A stretch of DNA of 64,000 bases from Polynucleobacter sp. MWH-UH2A. Its GTDB lineage: Bacteria; Pseudomonadota; Gammaproteobacteria; Burkholderiales; Burkholderiaceae. The notes under the pieces were generated by a model that was not told where the DNA came from, did no database searches, and worked only from the letters and a program-made list of their open reading frames with translations. A program made the position numbers and the translations under genes. The DNA is taken from positions 248,001 through 312,000 of the forward strand of contig NZ_CP061321.1 in assembly GCF_018687195.1 (NCBI RefSeq). Direction: 5' to 3'. This document shows, in pieces, positions 37,158 to 46,052 of this stretch (the stretch's first letter is position 1; every line of letters starts with the position of its first letter).

Positions 37158-38195
37158 TTAAAGAATATTGGGCTCAATATCTAGCTTTACGCCAAACAGA
37201 TCATCTACCTTATCTTGAATGCATTTAGCAAGACCAAGGATATCTTGAGCTGTTCCATTGCCATAGTTGACTAACACTAGGGCTTGATTTTCGTAGACGC
37301 CTACATTGCCCATCCGCTGACCTTTGAAGCCACATTGATCAATTAGCCAACCCGCAGCAAGCTTGCGTTTGCCTGCAGCATTGGGGTATGAAACTAATTC
37401 TGGGAATTTGTGAATTAAGGTCTCGAATTGTTCTGCTGGAACAATCGGGTTCTGAAAGAAGCTACCTGCATTCCCAATCACCTTAGGGTCCGGTAGCTTA
37501 TGGGTGCGAATCTTACAAACTGCTAGAAAGATTTCCTCAGGACTCGGAGAAGAATCACCCGAAAACTCTTTTAGAAAATCAGCGTAATGAATGCGTGCCA
37601 TCCATTGTTTGGGAATTCTGAAAATAACCCTTGTTACGATAAAACGATTGGAGTTTCTCTTAAAGTGACTATCACGATAAGCAAACTGACATTGTTCTTT
37701 TGTGAAGGCGGTAAAAGTTTGATTGATTGCATCAAATGCTTCGACAGATTCAATGTACTCGCCTATCTCAACTCCGTAAGCGCCGATATTCTGAATGGGA
37801 GCAGCCCCTACAGTTCCAGGAATGAGTGCGAGATTCTCTAGGCCAGGTAAATTTTGATCTAGAGTCCAAGTAACAAACTCATGCCAATTGACGCCACCGC
37901 CAGCTGCTAACAAAACCGAACTGTCATCCGAGGAAATGATTTCCTGGCCAGTGATGTTCATGAGTAGAGTTACCCCGGGTAAAAGCTTGGGCAAAATGAC
38001 ATTACTGCCACCGCCTAGGACCCGCCATGACAATTTTTGATGCAATACCTCTCGCATCAATACTGGAATTTGCTCTGCAGAGGTAATTTCATAGGCTAGC
38101 TCGGTGCTTGCCTCAAAACCAAAGGTATTGCGTTCCTTAAGGCTCAGATTCGGCACTAATTTTGGCTTCGAAGACGCGTTTTGAGGGGAGTTCAT
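37158..38195 (-). CDS. murB: UDP-N-acetylenolpyruvoylglucosamine reductase
   Basis: MurB reduces UDP-GlcNAc-enolpyruvate to UDP-MurNAc with FAD and NADPH, an early peptidoglycan step in the cytoplasm. The 345-residue protein is of the E. coli (type I) kind. Seen are WRVLGGGSNVILPKLLPG at the FAD site, ALIPGTVGAAPIQNIGAYGV, CQFAYRDSHFKR and the active-site GNAGSFFQNPIV. AGWLIDQCGFKGQRMGNVGV and QALVLVNYGNGTAQDI end the protein. The region between it and the second higBA promoter is under 50 bases. Confidence 0.95.
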   Translation of the reverse strand: MNSPQNASSKPKLVPNLSLKERNTFGFEASTELAYEITSAEQIPVLMREVLHQKLSWRVLGGGSNVILPKLLPGVTLLMNITGQEIISSDDSSVLLAAGGGVNWHEFVTWTLDQNLPGLENLALIPGTVGAAPIQNIGAYGVEIGEYIESVEAFDAINQTFTAFTKEQCQFAYRDSHFKRNSNRFIVTRVIFRIPKQWMARIHYADFLKEFSGDSSPSPEEIFLAVCKIRTHKLPDPKVIGNAGSFFQNPIVPAEQFETLIHKFPELVSYPNAAGKRKLAAGWLIDQCGFKGQRMGNVGVYENQALVLVNYGNGTAQDILGLAKCIQDKVDDLFGVKLDIEPNIL

Positions 38196-38274
38196 GCCAC
38201 AATCTTATTCGAATGTTTGCCAAGAGCGCAGATAATGCAAGATATTGCAAAATTGATTAGATAGGGAGTAAAAA

Positions 38275-38760
38275 ATGCCTTCATTTGACGTTGTGTGTGA
38301 ACCGGATATGGTTGAGCTCAAAAATGCCATTGAGCAGTCCAATAAGGAGATTAGCAATCGCTTTGACTTCAAGGGTTCAGATAGCCGTGTAGAGCAAAAG
38401 GATGAGACGTTAATTTTATTTGCCGATGATGAATTTAAGCTAGGTCAAGTGCGGGATGTATTAATTAGCAAGATGGCTAAACGCAACGTGGATGTCCGCT
38501 ATCTAAAAGATGACAAGACCGAAACCATCGGCGGAGATAAGCGTAAACAAACTATGAAAATTCAGAAGGGAATTACTTCTGATCTTTCTAAAAAAGTAGT
38601 GCGCATTATTAAAGACAGCAAACTCAAAGTGCAGGCAAGTATTCAGGGTGATGCTGTGCGTGTTACTGGGGCAAAGCGCGATGACCTGCAGGCAACCATG
38701 GCCTTATTGAAAAAAGAAGTTACGGAAGCACCATTAGGCTTTAATAATTTTCGTGACTAA
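38275..38760 (+). CDS. yajQ: YajQ family protein (nucleotide/cyclic di-GMP binding)
   Basis: The 161-residue protein starts [20 protein letters not shown] and continues [23 protein letters not shown] and [20 protein letters not shown], all family hallmarks. YajQ proteins bind nucleotides; a Xanthomonas member binds cyclic di-GMP and acts with a transcription factor. GGGAG lies 6 bases before the ATG. It overlaps xerD by 8 bases. Its role in this organism is not shown by the sequence. Confidence 0.95.
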   Translation: MPSFDVVCEPDMVELKNAIEQSNKEISNRFDFKGSDSRVEQKDETLILFADDEFKLGQVRDVLISKMAKRNVDVRYLKDDKTETIGGDKRKQTMKIQKGITSDLSKKVVRIIKDSKLKVQASIQGDAVRVTGAKRDDLQATMALLKKEVTEAPLGFNNFRD

Positions 38761-39676
38761 TGATTCACCTAAGATAGCACCAGCAAGTCAAGAAGCGATA
38801 GAGCGCTTTTGTGATGCTTGCTGGTTAGAGGATGGGCTGTCAAAGAATAGTTTGTCAGCTTATCGAAGGGACTTATTGTTGCTAGCCCAATGGTTAAATC
38901 AACAGTCAGGCGCTGATTTGTATTCAGTTCAAGAAAAAGATCTCACTTCCTACATAGCGCACCGTCGCGCTGATAAGGCAACTACTGCTAATCGACGTCT
39001 TACCGTCTTTAAGCGCTTTTATCGTCATGCATTACGCATGAATTTGGTGAAGAGCGACCCCTGTATTGGTCTACGAGCAGCAAAACAAGCTTTACGTTTT
39101 CCTAAAACACTTAGCGAAGACCAGGTTACCGCTTTACTCAATGCACCCGATATCCAAACCCCTTTGGGTTTGCGGGACCGCACTATGTTTGAGCTCATGT
39201 ATGCGAGTGGCTTACGTGTTTCAGAAATCGTTTCTCTAAAGACGGTTGCCCTAGGATTAAATGAAGGAGTGGTGCGAGTAGTGAATGGTAAAGGCGGCAA
39301 AGAGCGTTTAGTGCCTTTTGGCGGTGAGGCAGGGCAATGGTTGAGACGGTATTTCGCAGAGGCGCGCACCTTGCTATTGGAGGGTAAATCAAGTGAGGCA
39401 GTGTTTGTGGGGCGCCACACTGGCACCGCACTGACGAGACAAGCCTTTTGGGCGCTCATTAAGCGTTATGCGACTTTAGCCAATATACCCATATCTCTTT
39501 CCCCCCACACTCTGAGACATGCCTTTGCAACCCATTTGCTCAATCATGGTGCCGACCTGAGGGTGGTGCAGCTATTGCTAGGCCACGCAGACATATCCAC
39601 GACGCAAATATATACTCACGTTGCCAGAGAGCGTCTGAAATTGATCCACCAGCAACATCATCCTCGTGGCGCCTAA
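38753..39676 (+). CDS. xerD: Tyrosine recombinase XerD
   Basis: XerD with XerC resolves chromosome dimers at dif during division. The 307-residue protein has an N-terminal SAM-like domain ([20 protein letters not shown]). The catalytic domain keeps the Arg in [15 protein letters not shown], the Lys in [14 protein letters not shown], the [19 protein letters not shown] box, [16 protein letters not shown] and the nucleophilic Tyr. It starts with GTG inside yajQ. The location between yajQ and plsY looks like a core gene, not part of a mobile element. Confidence 0.94.
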   Translation: MTNDSPKIAPASQEAIERFCDACWLEDGLSKNSLSAYRRDLLLLAQWLNQQSGADLYSVQEKDLTSYIAHRRADKATTANRRLTVFKRFYRHALRMNLVKSDPCIGLRAAKQALRFPKTLSEDQVTALLNAPDIQTPLGLRDRTMFELMYASGLRVSEIVSLKTVALGLNEGVVRVVNGKGGKERLVPFGGEAGQWLRRYFAEARTLLLEGKSSEAVFVGRHTGTALTRQAFWALIKRYATLANIPISLSPHTLRHAFATHLLNHGADLRVVQLLLGHADISTTQIYTHVARERLKLIHQQHHPRGA

Positions 39677-39730
39677 CCAAAAACGAGCCCCCAGTATCTC
39701 AATACCTTTAAAAGTGATTAAGATGACGCT

Positions 39731-40363
39731 ATGACTATTACTTCAGACCTATTATTAATTTTGGTTGCTTACCTCATCGGCTCGATTTCATTTGCGGTAG
39801 TAGTGAGCAAATGCATGAGATTGCCTGATCCCCATTCTTATGGTTCTGGTAACCCCGGCGCAACCAATGTTTTGCGCACCGGTAATAAAGTCGCTGCGGG
39901 ACTGACTTTTTTGGGCGATGCTTTAAAAGGTTTTTTAGCTGTTGTTTTGGCGAGGGCTATTTTGGGAGACCCACCACTTAGTGTCTATGTAAATTCATGG
40001 ACACTTTGCGGTGTAGTTATCGCTGTATTTCTAGGGCATCTTTTTCCAGCGTTTCATGGCTTTAAGGGTGGTAAAGGTGTGGCTACTGCTTGCGGCATTT
40101 TGTTTGGCATCAATCTGATTTTAGGAATTGCCACTCTTGGTACTTGGATCATTGTGGCTGTGTTCCTAAGGTATTCCTCTTTAGCTGCTTTGGCCGCCGC
40201 GGTATTTGGCCCCATTTATTTTATTTTTTTATTTGGCTTCCAACCAATGGCAATCGCTCTTGCAGTGGTCTGCATACTGCTCATTTGGCGTCACAAAAGT
40301 AATATTCAAAATCTACTCAATGGCACCGAGGGTCGTATCGGCTCTAAAAAGAGCAAAGTCTGA
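39731..40363 (+). CDS. plsY: Glycerol-3-phosphate acyltransferase PlsY
   Basis: PlsY transfers an acyl group from acyl phosphate to glycerol-3-phosphate, the first step of phospholipid synthesis in the membrane. The 210-residue protein has about five membrane segments and the three family motifs: [32 protein letters not shown] and [19 protein letters not shown]. Its length is normal. It stands alone between xerD and the MAPEG gene. Confidence 0.95.
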   Translation: MTITSDLLLILVAYLIGSISFAVVVSKCMRLPDPHSYGSGNPGATNVLRTGNKVAAGLTFLGDALKGFLAVVLARAILGDPPLSVYVNSWTLCGVVIAVFLGHLFPAFHGFKGGKGVATACGILFGINLILGIATLGTWIIVAVFLRYSSLAALAAAVFGPIYFIFLFGFQPMAIALAVVCILLIWRHKSNIQNLLNGTEGRIGSKKSKV

Positions 40364-40435
40364 TAATTAAAGACAATTAATAAATAAGAAAAAGCAAGAA
40401 ACAAGCAAGACAAAAAATAGATGAAGGAGACACTA

Positions 40436-40807
40436 GTGACGATTGCCTACGCATGTATCTTGTTTATGGGTTTATTTCCGTATGTTGCCGCTGGAATTGC
40501 TAAAAAAGGTTTTGAGCGATACGACAACAGCATGCCAAGACAATGGCTGGCCAAGCAGACAGGCTTTAGGGCAAGAGCCAATGCTGCTCAAGCAAATTTA
40601 TTTGAATCACTTCCACTGTTTTTTGCTGCCGTCATCATTACTTCAGTAAGTAATGCACCTCAAGCAAAAATTGATCTGCTGGCAATTGGCTTTGTGATTG
40701 CCCGCATTGCCTATCTCATTTGCTACGTAGCCAATTGGCCAACCACTCGATCAATCGTTTGGCTGCTAGGGCTTATGTGTGTGATAGCTATATTTTTTCA
40801 GATCTAA
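40436..40807 (+). CDS. MAPEG family membrane protein
   Basis: The 123-residue protein has four hydrophobic segments and the MAPEG signature RARANAAQANLFESLPLFFAA near residue 45, with PTTRSIVWLLGLMCVIAIF at the end. MAPEG proteins include microsomal glutathione transferases; bacterial ones are poorly understood. The start was set at the GTG at 40436 because AAGGAG lies 6 bases ahead of it and the protein then begins MTIAYACILF like its relatives. An ATG 15 bases upstream would place the ribosome site inside the gene. folE follows after 14 bases. Confidence 0.82.
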   Translation: MTIAYACILFMGLFPYVAAGIAKKGFERYDNSMPRQWLAKQTGFRARANAAQANLFESLPLFFAAVIITSVSNAPQAKIDLLAIGFVIARIAYLICYVANWPTTRSIVWLLGLMCVIAIFFQI

Positions 40808-40821
40808 AGAAAATCATCAAA

Positions 40822-41589
40822 ATGACTGTGAAAAAAACACCAAGTAACGCACCAAAAAAAGTAGCGGTGAAAAAAACTGCTATTAAGAAAACTACGGCCA
40901 AGAAAGATGATGTAGGAACGCCACTCTCTGTTGTGATCAGGCGTCGCATCGAGGCACAGAAAGCTCGTTTTCATGCGAACGACAATATATCTGCGTTTAT
41001 TAAACCTGGTGAGCTTGAAGATTTGGTGGAGGAAGTTGCTCAAAAGATGCAAGCAGTATTAGAGAGTTTGGTCATCGATACAAAGAATGATCACAATACT
41101 CAAAACACTAGTCGACGTGTAGCGAAGATGTATGTCCAGGAGGTATTTAGTGGGCGGTATGTGGACCAGCCTACTCTGACAAAGTTTCCTAATGTGAGCA
41201 AGTTAAATGAGCTCATGATTATCGGTCCAATTACTGTTTGTAGTGCCTGCTCGCACCATCTTTGTCCTATTATGGGACGAATCTGGATCGGTGTATTGCC
41301 TAACAAAGGGTCAGCATTGATTGGTTTGTCCAAATATTCGCGATTAACTGAATGGGTCATGTGCAGGCCACAGATTCAGGAAGAAGCAGTCGTTGAACTC
41401 GCAGATATGCTTGAAAAGAAAATCAAGCCAATCGGTGTTGCAGTTGTGATGGACGCAGATCACTTTTGTATGCAGTGGCGAGGCGTGAAAGATCGAGACT
41501 CAAAGATGATCAATAGCGTGATGCGTGGCGCTTTCTTGAAAGACTCTAATCTTAGAAGAGAGTTTTTAGCCCTGATTGATCGTAAGTAA
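40822..41589 (+). CDS. folE: GTP cyclohydrolase I with Lys-rich N-terminal extension
   Basis: FolE opens GTP to dihydroneopterin triphosphate, the first step of folate synthesis. The 255-residue protein has a catalytic domain from about residue 75. CSACSHHLCPIMGRIWIGVL provides the Cys and His zinc ligands, then KGSALIGLSKYSRLTEWVMC, and ADHFCMQWRGVKDRDS with the third ligand. It is longer than E. coli FolE (222). The first about 35 residues are a run of Lys, Ala and Thr (VKKTPSNAPKKVAVKK) of a histone H1-like type. The sequence is distant from standard FolE in places, so a specialised paralogue is possible. Its stop overlaps the next ATG (TAATG). Confidence 0.85.
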   Translation: MTVKKTPSNAPKKVAVKKTAIKKTTAKKDDVGTPLSVVIRRRIEAQKARFHANDNISAFIKPGELEDLVEEVAQKMQAVLESLVIDTKNDHNTQNTSRRVAKMYVQEVFSGRYVDQPTLTKFPNVSKLNELMIIGPITVCSACSHHLCPIMGRIWIGVLPNKGSALIGLSKYSRLTEWVMCRPQIQEEAVVELADMLEKKIKPIGVAVVMDADHFCMQWRGVKDRDSKMINSVMRGAFLKDSNLRREFLALIDRK

Positions 41590-41827
41590 TGTTGAATAAG
41601 AAAGTAAAGGTGGGGGCAATAGGAGTTGTGCGCGCAAGCTTCTTTATGGTGCCGATTCTTTTATTTGCTTGTGGGGGGGTCCGAATCAGCATAATGATCC
41701 AGCAAAAAATAACCCCACAACATACAAGCAGGATATGAAGGATTGCGCTGACTCTTATCCAGAGACGCCTGATGGTGTTTATCTCAAGCAACGAATTTCT
41801 TGCATGAATTTAAAGGGCTGGAAATAA
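41589..41827 (+). pseudogene. Small lipoprotein gene, frameshifted at a run of seven G
   Basis: From the ATG at 41589 the frame encodes a lipoprotein signal peptide, with hydrophobic FFMVPILLFAC containing a lipobox whose Cys is near residue 28. It then meets seven G at 41673-41679. In this frame the protein turns to unrelated sequence and stops at about 49 codons. With one more G the frame continues as CGGGPNQHNDPAKNNP and DMKDCADSYPETPDGVYLK, and stops at 41827 after 79 residues. The second frame has good coding character, so the gene is broken by one base, by phase variation, or by a sequencing error in the G run. It overlaps the folE stop. Confidence 0.65.
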
Positions 41828-41848
41828 TCCTCCCGCCTGTAATTTTGG

Positions 41849-41863
41849 TGAGAACTATTCTCA
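41849..41863. promoter_or_regulatory. Fur-box-like palindrome upstream of the HiPIP gene
   Basis: The sequence TGAGAAC T ATTCTCA is an inverted repeat that matches the 7-1-7 Fur consensus (TGATAAT N ATTATCA form) at most positions. It is followed within a few bases by AT-rich -10-like sequences (TATATT, TATATA). Iron-dependent control of the next gene, an iron-sulfur protein, is therefore plausible. It lies about 120 bases before the start codon, so an untranslated leader of about 100 bases is implied. Confidence 0.5.
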
Positions 41864-41983
41864 TCTATATTTGTATATAAATCAGTGAGTTAAGCCGCCC
41901 CTAGCAAGTGCAAATCTTCTCCACTATGATCGCTCTAGAGTTTTTTGATTTCAGTCCTTAACTGTTTTACTTTTGGAGAGCAT

Positions 41984-42292
41984 ATGAAAAATAGTCGTCG
42001 CCAATTTATGATTTTGTCTGCAGCAGGTGCTTGTACTTTAGCTTTGAACGGTAAAGTTCAGGCTCAAGCAATGGTTGCTGAGACTGATCCTCAAGCTGCA
42101 GCATTGGGCTATAAAGCAGATGCAACTAAAGTGGATAAAGCTAAATATGCTAAGTATGCAGCTGGCCAAGAATGCGATAACTGCGCATTGTTCCAGGGTA
42201 AGGCAGGCGCTGCTGCTGGTGGTTGCTCACTCTTTGCAGGCAAGCAAGTTGCTGGCAAAGGCTGGTGCTCTGCTTATGCAAAGAAGGCTTAA
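41984..42292 (+). CDS. High-potential iron-sulfur protein (HiPIP)
   Basis: HiPIPs are small periplasmic electron carriers with one Fe4S4 cluster. The 102-residue precursor has a Tat signal peptide (SRRQFMILSAAGACTLALNG, cleavage after VQAQA). The mature protein of about 75 residues has the four cluster cysteines in ECDNCALFQG, GGCSLFAGKQV and GKGWCSAYA. Export by Tat is needed for a folded cluster protein. GGAGAG precedes the ATG at 41984; a longer frame upstream has no such site. A strong terminator follows, so it is a single-gene transcript. Confidence 0.95.
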   Translation: MKNSRRQFMILSAAGACTLALNGKVQAQAMVAETDPQAAALGYKADATKVDKAKYAKYAAGQECDNCALFQGKAGAAAGGCSLFAGKQVAGKGWCSAYAKKA

Positions 42293-42317
42293 TGTTGTCT
42301 GAGTAATAGTTAGCATT

Positions 42318-42344
42318 AAAAGACCGCTGCGGCGGTCTTTTTTA
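42318..42344 (+). terminator. Rho-independent terminator after HiPIP
   Basis: A 9-base perfect stem (AAAGACCGC with its complement) with a 4-base loop is followed by a run of T. It lies 26 bases after the HiPIP stop. Confidence 0.93.
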
Positions 42345-42448
42345 TTGACCCAAAACTTCTTTCAAGCCAGGCGAATCAATTAAGTGCTTTGGGTTTATGA
42401 TCATCTGAAAACTATTAATGACCCCTTAAGTTAGGCGGCCCAATCAAA

Positions 42449-42988
42449 ATGAGACACACAGCTAAATATCTGATCAAACACTACTCCTTTTACTTTGGGG
42501 GCGATCAACCGGGGGTCAGTTGGGCTGAAAGGTTTAGAGCTTGCGCTGGCGCATTAGTTGGCTTGGTCTTGGTTTTTACGGTTGCCAAATTACTGGGTGA
42601 GTTAGCGGGAATTGACGAGTGGTTAATGGCTTCTTTGGGGGCAAGTGCTTTATTGGTATTTGCCCTGCCTGGTAGTCCCATGGCTCAGCCTTGGGCAGTC
42701 ATTGCTGGAAACACGCTATCGGCACTGGTTGGTATTTCTGTATTTTTGTTGATTCCAGAGCCCTTGCTAGCCATGCCAATTGCTGCCGGTTTGTCGATCA
42801 TGGGAATGTTTATCTTGCGTTGCTTGCATCCACCTGCGGCAGCCGTCGCTCTAATTGTGGTGCTTGGACACATTTCTCACTACCGATATGCCTTCTTCCC
42901 AGTCATGATTGATTCAGTACTGCTTGTCACCGCGGGAGCGATCTATAGCAACCTGACAGGAAAAAAATATCCAAATAGGCCTAAATAG
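42449..42988 (+). CDS. HPP family membrane protein
   Basis: The 179-residue protein has five hydrophobic segments and the family motif LRCLHPPAAAVALIVVLGH near residue 130, which includes the HPP triplet. WLMASLGASALLVFALPGSP MAQPW-type sequence near residue 60 (ASLGASALLVFALPGSPMAQ) is also typical. HPP proteins are integral membrane proteins; some plant and cyanobacterial members transport nitrite. Substrate here is unknown. The gene stands alone after the HiPIP terminator. Confidence 0.88.
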   Translation: MRHTAKYLIKHYSFYFGGDQPGVSWAERFRACAGALVGLVLVFTVAKLLGELAGIDEWLMASLGASALLVFALPGSPMAQPWAVIAGNTLSALVGISVFLLIPEPLLAMPIAAGLSIMGMFILRCLHPPAAAVALIVVLGHISHYRYAFFPVMIDSVLLVTAGAIYSNLTGKKYPNRPK

Positions 42989-43019
42989 TGCGTAATTCGA
43001 TCTAAATAGGCCTATTTTT
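42974..43019 (+). terminator. Probable terminator formed by a repeated AAATAGGCCTA element
   Basis: The last codons of the HPP gene contain AATAGGCCTA, and a second copy 23 bases later is followed by TATTTTT. The two arms can pair over 10 bases, with a T run after the second arm, which would end the HPP transcript. The second copy is itself a palindrome (AAATAGGCCTATTT), so it can also fold alone. The stop codon lies within the structure. Confidence 0.5.
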
Positions 43020-43040
43020 GCCAAAAAAAGCTAGATTAGT

Positions 43041-43187
43041 TTATTTGATCCTTGTAGCGGCAATAGACGCGATGCAGTCTTTAATCCCGTAGTTGTGATA
43101 CTTGCCTGTGTTTTCCTTCTTGAGGGATTGAGCACACTCGCTAACGGAGTTGCGGACATTGATTTTGGGGATATTGCTACCAGACAT
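43041..43187 (-). CDS. Small protein of 48 residues, unknown function
   Basis: A short minus-strand frame begins with ATG preceded by AAAGGAGCCCAA, a strong ribosome site at correct spacing. It encodes MSGSNIPKINVRNSVSECAQ at the start and HNYGIKDCIASIAATRIK at the end. It is soluble, basic and has two cysteines 20 residues apart. No family is recognised. A plus-strand frame of 70 codons covers the same DNA, but it starts with GTG and has no ribosome site. The pattern KDCxxS echoes the broken lipoprotein at 41.6 kb, but this is too short to mean relationship. Confidence 0.55.
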   Translation of the reverse strand: MSGSNIPKINVRNSVSECAQSLKKENTGKYHNYGIKDCIASIAATRIK

Positions 43188-43390
43188 TTGGGCTCCTTTA
43201 ATAATTTGTTAATTTTGCTTACCTATCTACTTGTTGATCCCTTAAGCACTATTTTGGGCTTTTACGGGGAGCAAACCTATTTTATAAAAAATTTTGCCAC
43301 CATATAAAGCGATAAAATCTACAACTAATTAGGTGTTTAAGTACGATCGACATTAGTAGCTCAATTCATTTAAAAGGTTGGCCATTCCCC

Positions 43391-44857
43391 ATGACGCAAG
43401 TCTTACCTGTCATTTTATGCGGAGGTTCAGGAACCCGTCTTTGGCCTCTCTCACGCTCAGGCTTTCCAAAACAATTTTTGGTGCTCTCAGGGGATGGGTC
43501 TGGGCAAAGTCTGTTTCAGCAGGCCATTGAGCGAATTCATTCGGTGGCAGATCAATCTATTGTATTGGGCTCAACACTGATTGTGACGAATGAAGACCAT
43601 CGCTTTCTGGCGCTCGATCAATTACGTGAATTAAAGAATGTTTCTGCGACGATGTTGCTTGAACCATCAGGCCGAAATACTGCCCCTGCTTTAACCCTTG
43701 CAGCCCTCTATGCCAAAGAGCGGGGGAATGATCCAATACTGGCAGTCACGCCTGCAGATCAAACAGTGACCAATCCTGCGGCATTTACCACTGCATTGGC
43801 AAATGCCATCAAGATCGCACAAGATGGTGCCATTGCTATTTTAGGCATTACGCCAAAAGCACCTGAAACGGGTTATGGCTATATCAAAGTCAATCATCAA
43901 GTGGCAAGTGCAGAAGAAGGATGTGCCGTTGAGCTATTTGTCGAAAAGCCTAATGAAGCGACTGCCAAAAAATATTTGGCTGAAGGGGGCTACTTTTGGA
44001 ATGGTGGCATGTTCGTTCTTAAAGCCAGCGTTTGGTTGACGGCCCTAGCGACATATCGCCCTGATATCTTGGCGGCCACACAACAGGCTTGGGAGACCAA
44101 AACCACAGACACATCGGGCGATGCCGTCTTTGTGCGCCCTGACAAAGCTTTATTTAATGCTATCCCTAGCGAATCGATTGACTGTGCCGTAATTGAAAAA
44201 TGCCCCGGCTCGCATTTTCCTATTCGTATGGTAGAACTCAACGCCGGCTGGAATGATCTAGGTGCATGGGATGCCGTCTGGCAAGTTGGTAAGCAAGACC
44301 AAGATGGAAACGTTACGAGTGGCGATACGCTTTTGACAAACTCGAAAAATTCATTAGTACATGCTAGTAGTCGTTTAGTGAGCGCTGTTGGCATTGAGAA
44401 TCTAATTATTGTGGAAACTTCAGATGCCGTTCTTGTTGCAGATAGAAAAAATAGTCAAGACGTTAAAAATATTGTTGGGCAACTTGACTCTCAGAAGCGT
44501 GAAGAGAAAAATCTGCATCGCAAAGTATCCCGTCCTTGGGGTTGGTACGACAGTGTGGATGAGGGCGAGCATTTCAAAGTGAAACGTATTCAAGTTAAGC
44601 CTGGTGCTAGCCTCTCACTACAGATGCATCATCACCGCGCCGAACACTGGATTGTAGTTAAGGGCACCGCCGAAATTACCAATGGCGACCAGGTCATCAC
44701 CCTCACCGAAAATCAAAGCACCTATATTCCGCAAGGCCAAACCCATCGCCTAGCCAATCCGGGCACAGCCCCACTAGAAATCATTGAAGTCCAGTCGGGT
44801 AGTTATCTGGGCGAGGATGATATTGTGAGGTTTGAAGATACCTATGGTAGAAATTAA
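43391..44857 (+). CDS. manC: Mannose-1-phosphate guanylyltransferase/mannose-6-phosphate isomerase
   Basis: This bifunctional enzyme makes GDP-mannose. The 488-residue protein starts VILCGGSGTRLWPLSRSGFP KQ-type nucleotidyltransferase sequence (GGSGTRLWPLSRSGFPKQF), then VTPADQTVTNP and FVEKPNEATAKKYL. The C-terminal cupin isomerase domain has RPWGWYDSVDEGEHFKVKRI, LSLQMHHHRAEHWIVVKGTA and STYIPQGQTHRLANPG. It opens the second polysaccharide locus and feeds gmd and fcl directly after it, giving GDP-L-fucose. Confidence 0.96.
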   Translation: MTQVLPVILCGGSGTRLWPLSRSGFPKQFLVLSGDGSGQSLFQQAIERIHSVADQSIVLGSTLIVTNEDHRFLALDQLRELKNVSATMLLEPSGRNTAPALTLAALYAKERGNDPILAVTPADQTVTNPAAFTTALANAIKIAQDGAIAILGITPKAPETGYGYIKVNHQVASAEEGCAVELFVEKPNEATAKKYLAEGGYFWNGGMFVLKASVWLTALATYRPDILAATQQAWETKTTDTSGDAVFVRPDKALFNAIPSESIDCAVIEKCPGSHFPIRMVELNAGWNDLGAWDAVWQVGKQDQDGNVTSGDTLLTNSKNSLVHASSRLVSAVGIENLIIVETSDAVLVADRKNSQDVKNIVGQLDSQKREEKNLHRKVSRPWGWYDSVDEGEHFKVKRIQVKPGASLSLQMHHHRAEHWIVVKGTAEITNGDQVITLTENQSTYIPQGQTHRLANPGTAPLEIIEVQSGSYLGEDDIVRFEDTYGRN

Positions 44858-44922
44858 GGCACAAGCTAATTAACGGAGTACAAATTATGATTGAAATATA
44901 TAAAAAGTAGAGAGTTGAAATA

Positions 44923-46050
44923 ATGAGTAAACAAAAGGTTGCCCTGATTACTGGAATTACTGGCCAAGACGGCTCCTATCTTGCCGAGTTCCTTTTAGAA
45001 AAGGGTTATATCGTTCATGGCATCAAACGCCGCGCTTCCTCTTTTAATACAGAGCGCATTGATCACATTTATCAAGATCCGCATATTAATCATCCTGATT
45101 TGATCTTGCACTATGGTGATTTAACAGATACCAGCAACCTTGTGCGCATTATTCAAGAATGTCAGCCTGATGAAATTTACAACTTAGGCGCACAATCGCA
45201 CGTTGCTGTTTCCTTTGAATCTCCTGAGTACACCGCTGATGTAGACGCTATTGGACCGCTACGCATGTTAGAAGCTATTCGTATTTTGGGCTTGGAAAAG
45301 AAAACCCGTTTTTATCAAGCATCTACTTCTGAGCTCTATGGCTTAGTACAAGAGATTCCACAAAAAGAGACCACGCCTTTTTATCCAAGAAGTCCATATG
45401 CAGTTGCCAAGATGTACGCTTATTGGATTACCGTGAACTATCGTGAGGCATATGGCATTTATGCATGTAATGGCATTTTGTTTAATCATGAGTCCAAGCG
45501 TCGTGGCGAAACCTTTGTTACTCGCAAAGTAACACGTGGCCTCGCTAATATTGCTCAAGGCCTGGAGAAGTGCTTATTCATGGGTAATATCGATGCCTTA
45601 CGTGACTGGGGCCATGCTAAAGACTATGTTCGTATGCAGTGGCTCATGTTGCAACAAGACAAACCTGAAGACTTTGTGATTGCTACGGGTGTGCAGTTCA
45701 CCGTTCGTGAATATATTACGCGTAGTGCTAAGCAGTTAGGCATCACACTCAAGTTTGAAGGTAAAGAGGAAAATGAAAAAGCGATCGTTACCGCCATCGA
45801 GGGTGACAAAGCCCCAGCATTAAAAGTGGGTGATGTGATCGTACAAATTGACCCACGCTACTACCGCCCCACTGAGGTGGAAACCCTTCTTGGGGATCCA
45901 ACCAAAGCCAAGCAAAAGCTGGGCTGGGTTCCAGAAATTACCCTAGACCAAATGATTGTGGAGATGATCGATAGCGATCTTGAAAAAGCTAAGCAGCATG
46001 CATTGCTGACTAAGCATGGCTATTCAGTGGCGGTGGGTAAAGAAATTTAA
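44923..46050 (+). CDS. gmd: GDP-mannose 4,6-dehydratase
   Basis: Gmd converts GDP-mannose to GDP-4-keto-6-deoxymannose. The 375-residue protein has [58 protein letters not shown], and [19 protein letters not shown] with the catalytic Tyr and Lys. [20 protein letters not shown] and [19 protein letters not shown] are also typical. GTTGAA precedes the ATG weakly. Its length and motifs are standard, unlike the shorter homologue at 29.9 kb. fcl follows after 2 bases. Confidence 0.97.
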   Translation: MSKQKVALITGITGQDGSYLAEFLLEKGYIVHGIKRRASSFNTERIDHIYQDPHINHPDLILHYGDLTDTSNLVRIIQECQPDEIYNLGAQSHVAVSFESPEYTADVDAIGPLRMLEAIRILGLEKKTRFYQASTSELYGLVQEIPQKETTPFYPRSPYAVAKMYAYWITVNYREAYGIYACNGILFNHESKRRGETFVTRKVTRGLANIAQGLEKCLFMGNIDALRDWGHAKDYVRMQWLMLQQDKPEDFVIATGVQFTVREYITRSAKQLGITLKFEGKEENEKAIVTAIEGDKAPALKVGDVIVQIDPRYYRPTEVETLLGDPTKAKQKLGWVPEITLDQMIVEMIDSDLEKAKQHALLTKHGYSVAVGKEI

Positions 46051-46052
46051 GT

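Noticed and set aside
38753..39676. xerD as a phage or integron integrase
   Set aside because: Length, motifs and a housekeeping neighbourhood (yajQ, plsY) fit chromosomal XerD, with no attachment site or phage genes.
43095..43307. A plus-strand frame of 70 codons between the HPP gene and manC
   Set aside because: It starts with GTG, has no ribosome site, and overlaps a minus-strand frame with a strong ribosome site.
43990..44394. A minus-strand frame of 134 codons
   Set aside because: It is a shadow of manC, which is well supported across its length.
44889..44910. A 7-codon frame (MIEIYKK) between manC and gmd with a ribosome-like site
   Set aside because: It is too short to support; the ribosome-like sequence may be chance.
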